This document shows, one piece after another, positions 20,468-30,072 of a stretch of 36,409 bases of DNA (within the stretch, counting starts at the first letter, position 1; every line of letters begins with the position of its first letter). The DNA is taken from contig RPFO01000321.1 of the NCBI GenBank assembly GCA_009746045.1, positions 1-36,409 of the forward strand, in the 5' to 3' direction. A model generated the notes under the pieces. The model did not search any database, was not told the origin of the DNA, and was given only the letters and a program-made list of their open reading frames with translations. A program made the position numbers and the translations under genes. This DNA comes from Mesostigma viride. Taxonomy: Eukaryota; Streptophyta; Mesostigmatophyceae; Mesostigmatales; Mesostigmataceae.

Positions 20468-22985
20468 CCTGGACAGGTCCTTAGATAGTACCCCAGATAT
20501 TAATTTTTGCTTGCCTGTTTTTATAACCTCTGTAGGAGCTGAATCATCCCTACCACTACGTGTGCGTCCTCTTATGTTCTTGAATGGTGGTTTAACCGTC
20601 CCTCACACTGTTGTAGACCCCTTCTTGCATGCTGATGAACTCTTGAATGTCTCTGTGTTGGTAGATAGCGGTGCGGCTAGCTCCTTTGTGAGCGAGGCCC
20701 TAGTTAGACGTTTAGGACTAGTCCCTACCCCTCACACCAAACCCGTTACTGTTCATTATGCTGATGGTCGCACCAGTCATTCCCCGGGTACGGTGTCCCT
20801 TCCCATGGTTATACAAGGACGTACTGTCAACCTGACGGCCACTATAGGCCCTATCACTACCGCTGATGTATTACTAGGATTAGATTGGCACCAGGATAAT
20901 AAGATTACTATTAATTATGATACCATGGTCATTTGGTTTCCAGATAGCTCTTACTGGGTACCTGAACGTCATTATAGATTGGAAAATTTATCCTTGGTAG
21001 ATATTACTCCTCCTACACCTGTTGATCCTCCTGTAAGACCTATACCTGAAGTAATAATGTCAAATGACGAATTACGTTCTGAATTAAAGCAAAATGGATA
21101 CCTATTATGTATGTTCCTTCAGTTAGAAGTACAACAGATACCTATCACTAACAATAGTGTGGATATAGATGTAAATACAGTGGATACAATAGGAGTAGGA
21201 TTTACTGAAAATGAAATAGTAAGATACATGGCTGTGATAGATTCCTCAAAAGTATTTGAAGAAAAGACTCCTTCTTATCCTCCTCCTCGTTCTGTTTTAC
21301 ACCGTGTAGTTATCAAGGACGGTGCAGTTCCTACGCACTCTCCGATGTATAGAATGGGCCCTACCGAGTTAAAGGAACTAAAACAGATTTTAGTGTCATT
21401 ATTAGAAGCAGGATTGATAGAGCCTAGTAACTCCCCCTACTCAGCTGGTGTCCTGTTAGTTCCTAAGCCAAATGGCAAGTTTCGCCTAGTTACTGATTAT
21501 AGGAAGTTGAATGATATTACTGTGAAATCTAAATACCCTCTACCTCGTATTGACGATATATTTAATAAGGTTAAAGGTTCCACTTGTTTCACAGTACTGG
21601 ATTGTGCGGATGGTTTTTGGCAGTTGCGGATAGCTCCTGAGGATTGCCATAAAACCGCCTTTGCTACCCCTTTTGGTCATTACCAGTTTAGAGTAGCGGC
21701 TATGGGACTCTGTAACTCGCCTGCCTCTTTTCAAATGTTAATGAATGAAGTGCTTAGACCTGTTATGGGAAATTCTCATCTTCCTCAGGTGTCCTCTGAT
21801 CTAAAGGATCCCTCCTTCTCCTCTGTTTCTTTATCTGAGCATGACCGTTCTTGTGCTCAAGCTTACTTAGATGATATTCTTATTTACTCTCCTGATTTTG
21901 AAACGCACCTACGTGATTTAAAGAAAGTATTAGAAATAATGGCTGAAAATTCTTTGTGGGCGCGCCGTGCTAAAGTGCGTTCGGGTAGGAGTGTCCCATT
22001 TTTAGGGCACGTTCTGTCAGATGCCGGGGTCGCTACCGACCCGGATAAAACTAAGTCAATTCAGGAATGGCCTACTCCTACCGACGTTAAAGGTGTACGT
22101 AGTTTCCTAGGAATTGCTTCTTACTATAGGCGTTTTATCCCGCGTTTCGCCACTATAGCAGCCCCTATTAATCATTTATTAAAGAAGGATATCCCCTTTG
22201 TTTGGAGTAGTGAGTGTCAGTCTGCTTTTCAGTGCCTAAAATCCCTACTCCTTTCCCCTCCTGTACTCATCCTACCGGATACTACTAAACCCTTTGTTGT
22301 GGCTACAGATGCTAGTAAAGTAGCTATAGGTGGTGTCCTTCTCCAGGATCAGGGTCAGGGCTTACAGCCAATTGAATATATCTCTAGGACAATGCTCCCT
22401 GCGGAGCGTAACTATCCCGTCCACCAGCAGGAACTCTTAGCGGTGGTGTATTGTTGCCACGCGTGGCAGCACTTCCTTAAAGGTGCTCAATTTGATGTCT
22501 GCCTGAATGAACCCTGTGAGCTAGATCCTTATAGGTTAGTTATCCAAACGGATCATCGTCCCCTTACCCATCTTCTCTCCCAACCCAACCTTACCCCTCG
22601 GCAAGCGCGCTGGATGGAATTTTTAGCACAGTTTTCCCCTTTTAAACTTCAGTATGTCAAGGGTGTAGATAACATAGTACCAGATGCACTCTCTCGTCGT
22701 GCAGACTATTCCTTCTTCGAGGACCTTGATGTTCTCAATATTACTCTAGTTCCTACTACTATGGGTGTAACCCCTTATGGTGAACTACCTGATGATGATT
22801 CCTATGCCTACCTCTTTCATACAGCTGTTCGCATGCCTGATCTCCTTTCTCACGTAGGACTCTCTCTCCCGTGTGAGGCCCTTCCTGTGGCCTCGGTGGG
22901 GGGGGAGGGGAAAAATAAAATTTCTATACCGCTTAGCCATATAGCGACTAGGTCAGGAAAGTCTTATGAAAACGTAGTCCCCTAG
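20298..22985 (+). CDS. pol: Pol of element C: protease, reverse transcriptase, RNase H
   Basis: The open frame overlaps the end of gag; translation probably enters it by frameshift near 20428-20440 rather than at the ATG at 20298. A retropepsin with VLVDSGAASSFVSEALV lies at residue about 120. The reverse transcriptase has LVPKPNGKFRLVTDYRKLN, DCADGFWQL, and the catalytic YLDDILIYS at about 523. The RNase H has VATDASKVAIGGVL at about 666, QQELLAVVY, QTDHRPLTHLL at about 750, and ends with PDALSRR at about 795. It then runs through a purine tract (22898-22915) and IATRSGKSY to a TAG at 22983. The integrase continues in the -1 frame, opening at 22970. All catalytic residues I can check are present. 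Confidence 0.94.
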   Translation: MLCRQDPQGSPMIIRLPHPLQSLVTLQQWLFRQGLLRGSFLWIWGGGGTVGLSAGGNLDRSLDSTPDINFCLPVFITSVGAESSLPLRVRPLMFLNGGLTVPHTVVDPFLHADELLNVSVLVDSGAASSFVSEALVRRLGLVPTPHTKPVTVHYADGRTSHSPGTVSLPMVIQGRTVNLTATIGPITTADVLLGLDWHQDNKITINYDTMVIWFPDSSYWVPERHYRLENLSLVDITPPTPVDPPVRPIPEVIMSNDELRSELKQNGYLLCMFLQLEVQQIPITNNSVDIDVNTVDTIGVGFTENEIVRYMAVIDSSKVFEEKTPSYPPPRSVLHRVVIKDGAVPTHSPMYRMGPTELKELKQILVSLLEAGLIEPSNSPYSAGVLLVPKPNGKFRLVTDYRKLNDITVKSKYPLPRIDDIFNKVKGSTCFTVLDCADGFWQLRIAPEDCHKTAFATPFGHYQFRVAAMGLCNSPASFQMLMNEVLRPVMGNSHLPQVSSDLKDPSFSSVSLSEHDRSCAQAYLDDILIYSPDFETHLRDLKKVLEIMAENSLWARRAKVRSGRSVPFLGHVLSDAGVATDPDKTKSIQEWPTPTDVKGVRSFLGIASYYRRFIPRFATIAAPINHLLKKDIPFVWSSECQSAFQCLKSLLLSPPVLILPDTTKPFVVATDASKVAIGGVLLQDQGQGLQPIEYISRTMLPAERNYPVHQQELLAVVYCCHAWQHFLKGAQFDVCLNEPCELDPYRLVIQTDHRPLTHLLSQPNLTPRQARWMEFLAQFSPFKLQYVKGVDNIVPDALSRRADYSFFEDLDVLNITLVPTTMGVTPYGELPDDDSYAYLFHTAVRMPDLLSHVGLSLPCEALPVASVGGEGKNKISIPLSHIATRSGKSYENVVP
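22897..22915 (+). other. Internal polypurine tract inside pol of C
   Basis: T-G8-AGGGG-AAAAA. Its first 12 bases (TGGGGGGGGAGG) are identical to the 3' polypurine tract at 27334-27345. It lies between RNase H and integrase. It could be a second plus-strand primer site, as in elements with a central polypurine tract. Confidence 0.45.
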
Positions 22986-23053
22986 GACCTCCCCTTCTCT
23001 TCGGCAAGGCGGTAGGAGATCTCTTTAAACCTGTTCTGGATACTTCTGTAGCG

Positions 23054-24580
23054 ATGCCTACCTCTGATCTTGAACGCCTTATTAGTAGATTTACGGCCAC
23101 TGAGCCGGAAGCATTAGCTGCCATTGCTGCACATCCCCAACAATTAGGCAAGCACCCTTGTAAATTTGTAGGTGGGTTTTTATATGTGCAGATAGCAGAT
23201 TCTCCCCCTCAATGGCGCCTGTATGTCCCTCCTATCTGTCGCTCCTCCTTGCTCTTTGAGTTGCATGACTTAGCTGCTCACCAGGGTGGTAAACGGGTAC
23301 GGGACCTAGTAGCCCGCTCTTATTACTGGCCTTCCCTTTATAAGGATGTGGATGAGTATGTTAGAACTTGTCAATCTTGCCAGGAAATGAAACCCAATAA
23401 TGTAGGACAGATAGCAGAACCTAGGACCTTGCCTGACCCTATCATGCCTTGGGATTCTATCATGATGGATTTTGTAGGACCTTTTAGAAAGAATGATAGG
23501 GGCAATGCCCAAATCCTTGTGTTCATAGATCGTTTTACTCGTATGTGCCATCTTGTGCCGTGTCCTTTAGAACTCACCGCACGTGATTGCGCACGCCTAT
23601 ACCTCAATAATGTATATAGATATCATGGATTGAGTAGGCAGTTTATTAGTGATAAGGATAAATTATTTACCTCAGATTTTTGGCAGCAGTTTTTCGCTGC
23701 CATCGGTACCAAGGTTACCTACGGTACTGCCTACCACTCCTCCTCCTCTCATTTAGTAGAGCGTCTTAATAGAGTAGTAGAAGAAGCGCTTAGGCACTAT
23801 GTTAATGGCTCGGGTAGTGATTGGGAGGATTATTTATGTTTGGTAGAGTTCTCCCTCAACAATTGTCCCCAAGCTGCGCATGGATATACGCCCTTCTTCT
23901 TAGATACTGGGAGACAGCCCCTTACCCCTACCTCTCTCTTAGCTAGTCCTCTACGGGACAAGGATGATGTGTCCCGAGATACTGTAGAAGGTGTACAGTC
24001 CTTACTAGATAGAATGAAAACTGCTCATGACCACGCGATCTCAGGGTATCAAAAAGCTCAGGCTAAGTACCTTGCTAGGTTGCGTGCCTCCTTAGATAGA
24101 CGAGCACCTGAGATAGAAGTAGGAGATCTAGTATTAGTAGAAGGCCCCCGTGTTGGCCGTTTTGCTCATAAGTTTGAAGCAGAACTGAAGGTCAAACTTA
24201 GGCCTGCCTTCTTAGGACCCTTCCATGTGTTGTCTAGGGTAGGAAATTTCTTGTATAAGGTCGATATCCCTACCTCTTGGCAAACGCATTCAAACACCTT
24301 CCATAGGAGCCAGCTTAAACTGTACCACCCTAGTACGTTCGCTGGCAGGGAGTTAGCGCCTGCCCCTTTAGAGCATAATCCTGACACTGGGGAAGTAGAA
24401 GACGAAGTAGAAAGCATCGTGGCCCATCGAGATATCAAAAAGGGCCGCGGTACCCAGCGTCAGTATAAAGTGAAGTGGATGTATGCTCGTAGTGAAGTAG
24501 ATAAGGTTTGGTATACGGAGAGTGAGCTAGATGGGTGTAGTCGCCTGCTGCAGGAATATAAAACCCTGCACAAGCTCTAG
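23054..24580 (+). CDS. int: Integrase of element C with C-terminal chromodomain
   Basis: The frame is open from 22970; the first ATG is at 23054. The zinc-binding HHCC motif is H-DLAAH ... CQSC (residues about 70-113). The catalytic core has MMDFVGPF (D about 138), ISDKDKLFTSDFW (D about 199) and HLVERLNR (E about 236), with exactly 35 residues between the second D and the E. A GPF/Y-like region follows (FLGPFHVLSRVGNFLYKVDIP). The last ~60 residues resemble a chromodomain (VESIVAHRDI ... QYKVKWMYARSE ... VWYTESELDG); the usual W-E-P is WYTES here. Chromodomains steer chromovirus integration to marked chromatin. The usual GQTER before the catalytic E is replaced by a serine run (SSSSHLVER). 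The preceding pol frame ends 72 bp upstream of the ATG at a CCCC run. Confidence 0.93.
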   Translation: MPTSDLERLISRFTATEPEALAAIAAHPQQLGKHPCKFVGGFLYVQIADSPPQWRLYVPPICRSSLLFELHDLAAHQGGKRVRDLVARSYYWPSLYKDVDEYVRTCQSCQEMKPNNVGQIAEPRTLPDPIMPWDSIMMDFVGPFRKNDRGNAQILVFIDRFTRMCHLVPCPLELTARDCARLYLNNVYRYHGLSRQFISDKDKLFTSDFWQQFFAAIGTKVTYGTAYHSSSSHLVERLNRVVEEALRHYVNGSGSDWEDYLCLVEFSLNNCPQAAHGYTPFFLDTGRQPLTPTSLLASPLRDKDDVSRDTVEGVQSLLDRMKTAHDHAISGYQKAQAKYLARLRASLDRRAPEIEVGDLVLVEGPRVGRFAHKFEAELKVKLRPAFLGPFHVLSRVGNFLYKVDIPTSWQTHSNTFHRSQLKLYHPSTFAGRELAPAPLEHNPDTGEVEDEVESIVAHRDIKKGRGTQRQYKVKWMYARSEVDKVWYTESELDGCSRLLQEYKTLHKL

Positions 24581-24656
24581 TCGTAGGCCTTCTCCTCTCT
24601 TATGTTATGTCTGCTGTCGACGGGTGGTTGGTTGTCCCCTCCCCTCCGCAGCCGTC

Positions 24657-26968
24657 ATGACAGAGCCTACCCCTCCGGCTGAGAGCCCGCTGCCGTCCCT
24701 GCCCCTACCGGACCCTGAGCTGTATTTCGAGGCCCTTCCGGGCCGTTGGGTGTCGCGATCATGTTACCGGGGTGGCGTTGTGCAGCCGGCCCTTCAGGCC
24801 CAACATGCGAGCTTAGTCAGGGCGGCCCTCTTCGGGGTCACGTGGTATGGTCCTTCCCCTGATGAGCCGCACCAGCTTGTCCTGCACGGTTCGATGATGC
24901 CGGACACTGTTTGTTGGGGTGTGGTTCCAGCTGTCCCGCCTTGGGGCAGATAGATGCGGTTCTCCGGTGTTGCCGTGTGTTCTCCTACCTCTCCACTCCT
25001 GTGGGCCGTACCTGCCTACGGGAGGTGTTCCCGTGGCTTCCAGCTGAGGGTGATGCTGAGGTAGACGAGAACCCCTGCGACCTTTTACGGGCCGTAGAGT
25101 TCATGGAGATAGCTGATCAGTCGGCGGGACTAGCGGTTAGTGGTCCTACCCCTTCGGGCGCCCCAGCCGAGGTACATTATACTCCAGATTATTCTGCCTC
25201 GAGCGCTGCGTCCGCCTCCTCGGTGTCTGTCCCTCCCTCTCCGGTCCCGTCGTCCCCTCGGTCGACCCGGGATGTCGCAGTGGAGCCTACCCCTTCGGGT
25301 TTGCCTGATCCTCTTTCGGCGACGGTCTCGGCTATGCAGGCTCAGATCCAGTCTTTGACCACGGCGTTTGGGGCCTTCCTTGCGGCCCAGGCGCAGGTCC
25401 CGGCCACGCCGGCTGGATCCGCGCCCCCTACCCCTTCTGTCGCCCCGGCGACTACGGCTTCGCCCGCGCCCCCGCCTGCGCCCGCGGTCGCTGTGGTTCC
25501 GGCGGCTCCTGCGACTCCTGCTGCCTCTGCGCCTGTTACCGCTCTACCTGCGCCTACGCGGGAGTCTCCTGCCCCTGTTAGCTCGCCCTCCGTCGCTGCT
25601 TCCGAGCCTCCTCCCGCTCAGGCGCAGACGTCGCGGGGTTTCTTTGGCGATACTAGCGGGCTTCCCAGACTTTGGGAGGGTGGTCCTCCGCAGAGGATTC
25701 CGGTTCCTGACTGGGGCCTGGATGGTAGTCAATCTTATGCAGGACTGCCTGTCCCTACGGGCCCCATTTTCAACATGTGGCCTGAGGGTGCACCGGCAAC
25801 GGAGACCGGCGCGCCTGCGTCGTTGGCGGGTCCGTCACGGCCCTCTCTGGCTTCAGGTCCGGCGCGACCTCCTGTTTTACCAGTGCCCCCTGCGTCGGTG
25901 TCGGCTCCTGCCCCTGCGTCAGCCCCTGCTCCGGTCCCTCCTCCTTCGGCCTCGCGGTCTTTGGCCGCGGTTGTTCGGTCCACCGGTCAGGATCCTCGCG
26001 CCACCCGCGCTGCCGATTCCCTCAGGGAGTTGTCCCAGGGTGATCGGGACAGGGCTCCTTCTGTGGTGCACGCGACGCCGGAGTCGCGTGACACGCCCAT
26101 TCCGGGGTATGGTATGTCCGCACTCGCCTGCCGACAGTGTGACCTGCCGCGCGCCTCTGCTGAGCTTGCCATCTCTCCCATGTCCTATGGGTTCTCCCAG
26201 GTGTGTCGGGCGCCCCGGGATCGTGGCCTACCCATTGAGACTGATCGGCCTCCGTTCGACATGGTTATTTTAGCTGATCCGGTGTTCGAGGGTGAGATCC
26301 TGGTCCGGCGCGTCCTGTATCGCTGGGCGAGGCGCCACAACGACTTGGACACCTACGGTGGGTTTCAGTGGGCTTACCCTCCCCCTCTGGGCATTATGGC
26401 TTCGGATGCCCTTACAGTAGAGTTTCCTGCGGTGCCGGGTGCGGCGTACACTACGGTCCTCCAGCCCATCCTTGAGTGGGATGCCCGCCGCCCGGCGCCT
26501 ATCCCGGGCCAGGGTCTAGACTCCCGCGGTCACCCTCCTCCTCGTGCCAGCGACTACCTAGAGACATTCGGGTCGCGACAGTGTGTTCGTCGGTGGCGCT
26601 CCCGCGAGGTTCGGCACATCCGGTTGTGGCCGTCCAACGTGGAGCCCCTGGTGGACCTGTTCTTCCCGACGGGTATGCGCCCTCGGATTCGGTATCATTG
26701 CCTCCTCCTGCGGGCCCTTTGCCTGATCGCGGTAGAGCCTTTCCTTCGCCTCTTTGCCTGTGGCTTTCTGGACTGGGCCCGTGGCCAGGTCGTCCTCACG
26801 CAGCATAGGTATTACTGGGCCTTCCTGGGCCTCTTTCCTGACGGCGTGTGGGCCGATGTTTTCCTCACTGTAGATAGGCATGACAATGTTGAGGATGTGG
26901 CTCACTACCAGGCCTACCTGGAGGTCCTGCTGGCCTCTCGTGGCACTTACCAGACGGATGGCCACTAG
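24657..26968 (+). CDS. Third ORF of element C in the env position, unrecognised
   Basis: An ATG at 24657 (MTEPTPPAESPLPSLPLPD), 76 bp after the integrase stop, opens a frame that ends at 24953. A -1 frame, open from before 24911 to 26968, continues it; the switch falls at or near GGGG (24943-24946). Joined length is about 770 residues. Parts: an N-terminal globular ~150 residues (FEALPGRWVSRSCYRGG; LREVFPWLPAEGDAEVDENP); a central ~350 residues rich in Pro/Ala/Ser/Val; a C-terminal ~230 residues, rich in Trp/Tyr/Arg (VLYRWARRHNDLDTYGGFQW; VRRWRSREVRHIRLWP; HRYYWAFLGLFPDGVWADVF). No signal peptide or clear membrane anchor is visible, so an envelope protein is not supported. The codon pattern and preserved C-terminus argue it is a real protein. 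Confidence 0.6.
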
Positions 26969-27333
26969 ATAGAGGGCCTTAGGCCCGACCTGAGGGTGTT
27001 GTCCCTCCGGTATGTAGAGTCGCCCTCATATTCTGGCCAGTTGGTTGGCTGTTCTTGGTCCTTAGCGCTGATGTGTTTACTCTGTGTGTCCTGCCCAGTG
27101 CCGTCCCCCCCGGCCAGGACTCCGTTCCAGGCAGTTAGGGGAACCTACCACCAGGCTTGGTGCTGGCTAACCCTACACCACCCGGCGTGGTGGTGGAGAC
27201 CGTGTGAACTATTGGTGCTTTGTATCTGGGATGGTCTATCGATTGTGTTGGTGTGTGCTGGGTGCGTTAGGATTATTTTCCTACCCCTCTGGTTCCCTCC
27301 TCTCTGCGTAGGGAGAGGGCTCCCTACCTTTTG
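26969..27333 (+). other. 3' untranslated stretch of element C
   Basis: Between the third ORF and the polypurine tract. It contains C- and T-rich sequence and a short open frame (27012 onward) with hydrophobic Cys/Trp-rich composition but no recognisable domain. CCACCAGGCTTGGTGCTGG and CCACCCGGCGTGGTGGTGG (about 27149 and 27178) are each self-complementary and could form two consecutive hairpins. Confidence 0.4.
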
Positions 27334-27345
27334 TGGGGGGGGAGG
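27334..27345 (+). other. 3' polypurine tract of element C
   Basis: TGGGGGGGGAGG abuts the 3' LTR start TGTTACG. It primes plus-strand DNA synthesis in LTR retrotransposons. The same 12 bases occur inside pol at 22897. Confidence 0.85.
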
Positions 27346-27916
27346 TGTTACGTCGCGTAACAATTCGTTGTAGTTACGGACGTAAATTAGGTCCTTGGCC
27401 TCGGTTGTTCCTAGGTTACGTGCAGTTCTAGTTTGGACATGATTGTCCCCGTAACAGTACTGTGGTATAGTGGGTGCCTTTGGGCGCCGCGCCGCGTACT
27501 ATATTAGTGGTCCTTATCCTTTTGTAGAATGTAGTGGACAGGCGTGCATCTGTGCACCTGCTTGTGTTTCTGTGTTTCTGCAGGCGAGGGCCAGGTCGGC
27601 CCGAGCCTGTTGGACCGTTGGTGACCATTTATGCACGTTCCACTCCTTGTGTGGTCACTCGGCGTGTGTTAAATGAATTAGCACATATTAGCTTGGGTCA
27701 CGGCAGTTTAGTTGTGTTTCCTTCCTCTTTTCCTGGAGTAAACGGGTTTGATTAAATGGCCTATGGCGTATTACAGTAGTACATATGTAAATGCATTGAG
27801 ATCTGGTTCGTCTCGGTCGTCTTTCGCTAGGGGTGTAAATAGAAGCAGCCTCACTAGTTTAGGTAGTATCAGGACAGGTAGAGGTAGAGGTGGCGGCCGA
27901 GGCTTGCGGCGTAACA
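27346..27916 (+). repeat. 3' LTR of element C
   Basis: 571 bp, nearly identical to 17135-17705. It is followed by ACACA, matching the 5 bases before the 5' LTR. Confidence 0.96.
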
Positions 27917-28618
27917 ACACACCCCGCGACACTCATTGGTATCCGATCCAACTGCCACCCTGCGGCACAACCTAGAGTACCACCCACAGAGCGAACCATT
28001 GCCCTTGGGGTTGGAGAGCACAAACAAGCCGCCCATGCGAGCTCTCGTCTTGGTGAGCTCCCTGCCCTCGCCAGACGTGTCAGCAAAGCAATGCAACACA
28101 ATCGGCTGAGAAAGAGACAAACCAGAAAGTACTACACCCTGGCTCTCAGCAACATACTGCTTGATTACAGACGGAGAAACGAGAGCCAACACCTCATCCA
28201 CAGTCCTGCTTAACACCAGCAGGTCAGGCCCACACACCGCTGCCATCCAGCCGAGCTTGCCACGCAATCTGCTCCACAAACCCTTGGCGCACAACTCCTC
28301 CACATCGCGCATGAGCTCCTCCCTGTACTTGTCAGGAATACCCAAGTGCATCCGGTGCTTACCCGACACCACCCGCAGGGTTTGCACCACCCCGCAAAAC
28401 ACCCGTGGCGTCTGCGGCCCCAATTGCTGCAACTCACCCACTGGGAACCGCCGCCCAATGTCAGCATAGAATGCATGCAAGGCTGACCGCGAAGCAATGA
28501 CACGCAAGTCATCCCCATGCAGTTGTACAAACATAGGACCAGACGGCATCCGCGCCACGAACAACGATGGGTCGTAGGGAGATACCTCAAACTCTGCGAT
28601 CTCACCCAACGCACGCAT
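27917..28618 (-). pseudogene. Reverse transcriptase C-terminus and RNase H N-terminus of element B
   Basis: Minus strand. It begins MRALGEIAEFEVSPYDPSLFVA and reaches MFVQLHGDDLRVIASRS, the reverse-transcriptase active-site motif, with GDD where copia elements usually have VDD. A connection region with RLRGKLGWMAAVCG follows. RNase H starts at LHCFADTSGEG (first catalytic Asp) and VAVGSDTNEC (Glu), then is cut by the insertion of C at 27917. The other half is at 16794-17134. The frame is shifted from the upstream RT segment at about 28610. Confidence 0.82.
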
Positions 28619-29003
28619 GAGGGTTATCCTCCAAACAATCGACGCGCTCTGCAGACCCTCGATCTATAGCCTTGCACAGACCCATGAACTCAGACGTGAC
28701 CACCTCCTTCCAGAACGGCGGCGTCTGCACCACTAGAGGCGGAGTACCCTCCCACACCTCTTGCGCCACTTCCTCGCTAGAGTTAGGGAATGCGCGCTTG
28801 ACATCAATGGACGCACACGCGTAGTCCTTGCCTTCGTCCAGAAAGCTAAGAAAAATCATGCTAACCATCCTGAACGTGTCCCATGCCATCCCTGGGGTGT
28901 AGAGCTCCTCCTTGGCCAGCGGGCTAGTACCTGCAAACTCTTGTGATACCGGCCTCACGTAGCAGATCTCCACACCTGCCTTCACCTTGTGGGACAGCAC
29001 CAT
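28602..29003 (-). pseudogene. Reverse transcriptase middle part of element B
   Basis: Minus strand. It contains KVKAGVEICYVRPVSQEF, FRMVSMIFLSF, and YACASIDVKRAFPNS, which match the copia RT palm (IDVKRAF corresponds to the D-V-AF motif with the first catalytic Asp). The frame leaves the upstream part at about 28990 and the downstream part at about 28610. The downstream YGLKQ-like region is degraded (MGLCKAIDRGSAE). Confidence 0.75.
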
Positions 29004-29514
29004 CCATCTTCAGCGGAAGCACCCTAGCCCCCTTCGGCACCGTGTCAAGCGGTTCATACACCCCGTAGCCCTGCCACTCCTCAAGTGCCTTACGGAATGC
29101 ACACCACCAGCTCGAGAACCCACTAGGCGTTGACATCTGCAGTACCAGCTCAGGGAATGTGATCGGGGAATGTGCGGCTATGTCCCTCTCAGTGATTCCT
29201 AGGCTGTTGGGATGCAGTAATGCAGGCATAACCAGGTCAGCAGCTGGCGGGAGATCAGCGCCCCACGCTACACCCTCCGTACCCGACAGTGCTGCTAGCC
29301 TAGCCACTGTGCTGCAAATGCGACTGAGAGGCTCGACTGACTTGTAAGACTGTAGCTCTATCGACCCGTGACCTACTCGGGTTAGCAATGAGCTCTGAAT
29401 CCGCACATCAGGGTGGTCCAGGAAAGGAAGTCCCAAAATGGCGGGTCCATCATACCCCTCGAGCACGCAAAACGGCGTCTCCCTCCCCAAGATCGTCAGC
29501 ATTACCTCATGCAC
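28924..29514 (-). pseudogene. Protease C-terminus and reverse transcriptase N-terminus of element B
   Basis: Minus strand. It opens with HEVMLTILGRETPFCVLEGY, then GPAILGLPFLDHPDVRI; ILGLPFL is the hallmark of a retropepsin C-terminal strand. After about 90 residues comes the RT entry region, FRKALEEWQGYGVYEPLD, then VPKGARVLPLKMDG. It is out of frame with the protease N-terminal part by one base at about 29510. Confidence 0.7.
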
Positions 29515-30045
29515 CCCGCACCGGCATCCTCACTAACCCGGAGAAGTCCTCCACATACCTCCACCTGGACGCAGTGCACGGCAGATGCCTGGCTACTCCC
29601 TCACCCAGCAAGCACACCACCGCGTCAGTGTCCACTTCCAATCGACAACTACCCAGCCCGTCCGAATACCAGTTGGCAAGCTTAGAGACCGCAGCCACCA
29701 GCTCACCTGGCTCACCTCTCTCCTCGACAGCCTCGCTGTCGTCCATGGGGCTATCGCCCTCACTCGGCAATATAGGCCCCGCGTCGGCCAACCCGCCAAC
29801 GCCACCAGCCTGCTGCCCCGCACCTGCGGTCAATGCCCCAGCATCGCCGGCCCGTGCAACCCCACCTTCGGCTGGCTCACCCGCCTCACCGGACCGTGGT
29901 GCCATCCCACCTTCGGCCACCCGCTCCTTGCCGGCCCGCGAGATGTTGCCCCCCAACTGCCGCTGCTCGCCCACCGTGGCAGCGCGTCGAGCTTCCTGCA
30001 GGCGCTCCACTAGGCGGGCTAGTACCGCGGCGCGCTGCTTCTCCT
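29515..30045 (-). pseudogene. Protease N-terminal part of element B, placed after integrase
   Basis: Minus strand. An Arg/Glu/Gln-rich helix (RLVERLQEARRAATVGEQ) and a Gly/Ala-rich linker lead to CRLEVDTDAVVCLLGEGVA at about 29640. This is a retropepsin active-site region with VDTD in place of VDTG, one base change (GGC to GAC) from the usual motif. The ILGLPFL half follows in the next frame. The Gly-to-Asp change would be expected to impair the active site. The frame opens just after the integrase ORF stops at 30073. Confidence 0.6.
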
Positions 30046-30072
30046 GGTCGTCAACGGCTGGGGCAACCCCCG

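Larger units (their letters stand above)
17135..27916 (+). mobile_element. Element C: young Ty3/gypsy chromovirus-like retrotransposon with extra ORFs
   Basis: Its two 571-bp LTRs (17135-17705 and 27346-27916) start TGTTACGTCGCG and end GCGGCGTAACA and differ at about 2 positions, so insertion is recent. The target duplication is ACACA (17130-17134 and 27917-27921). The interior reads: leader, hybrid-binding ORF, gag, protease-RT-RNase H, integrase with chromodomain, a large third ORF, then the polypurine tract. This order (RT before IN) is Ty3-type. It inserted into B's RNase H. Total length is 10.78 kb, long for a chromovirus, mainly because of the third ORF. Confidence 0.95.

Noticed and set aside
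25368-26273. 301-codon plus-strand frame rich in Arg/Leu/Pro inside the third ORF of C
   Set aside because: It is a shadow of the Pro/Ala-rich third ORF in another frame; no start context or domain supports it.
24657-26968. Third ORF of C as a retroviral-type envelope
   Set aside because: No signal peptide, no clear transmembrane anchor and no furin-like site; position alone is not enough.
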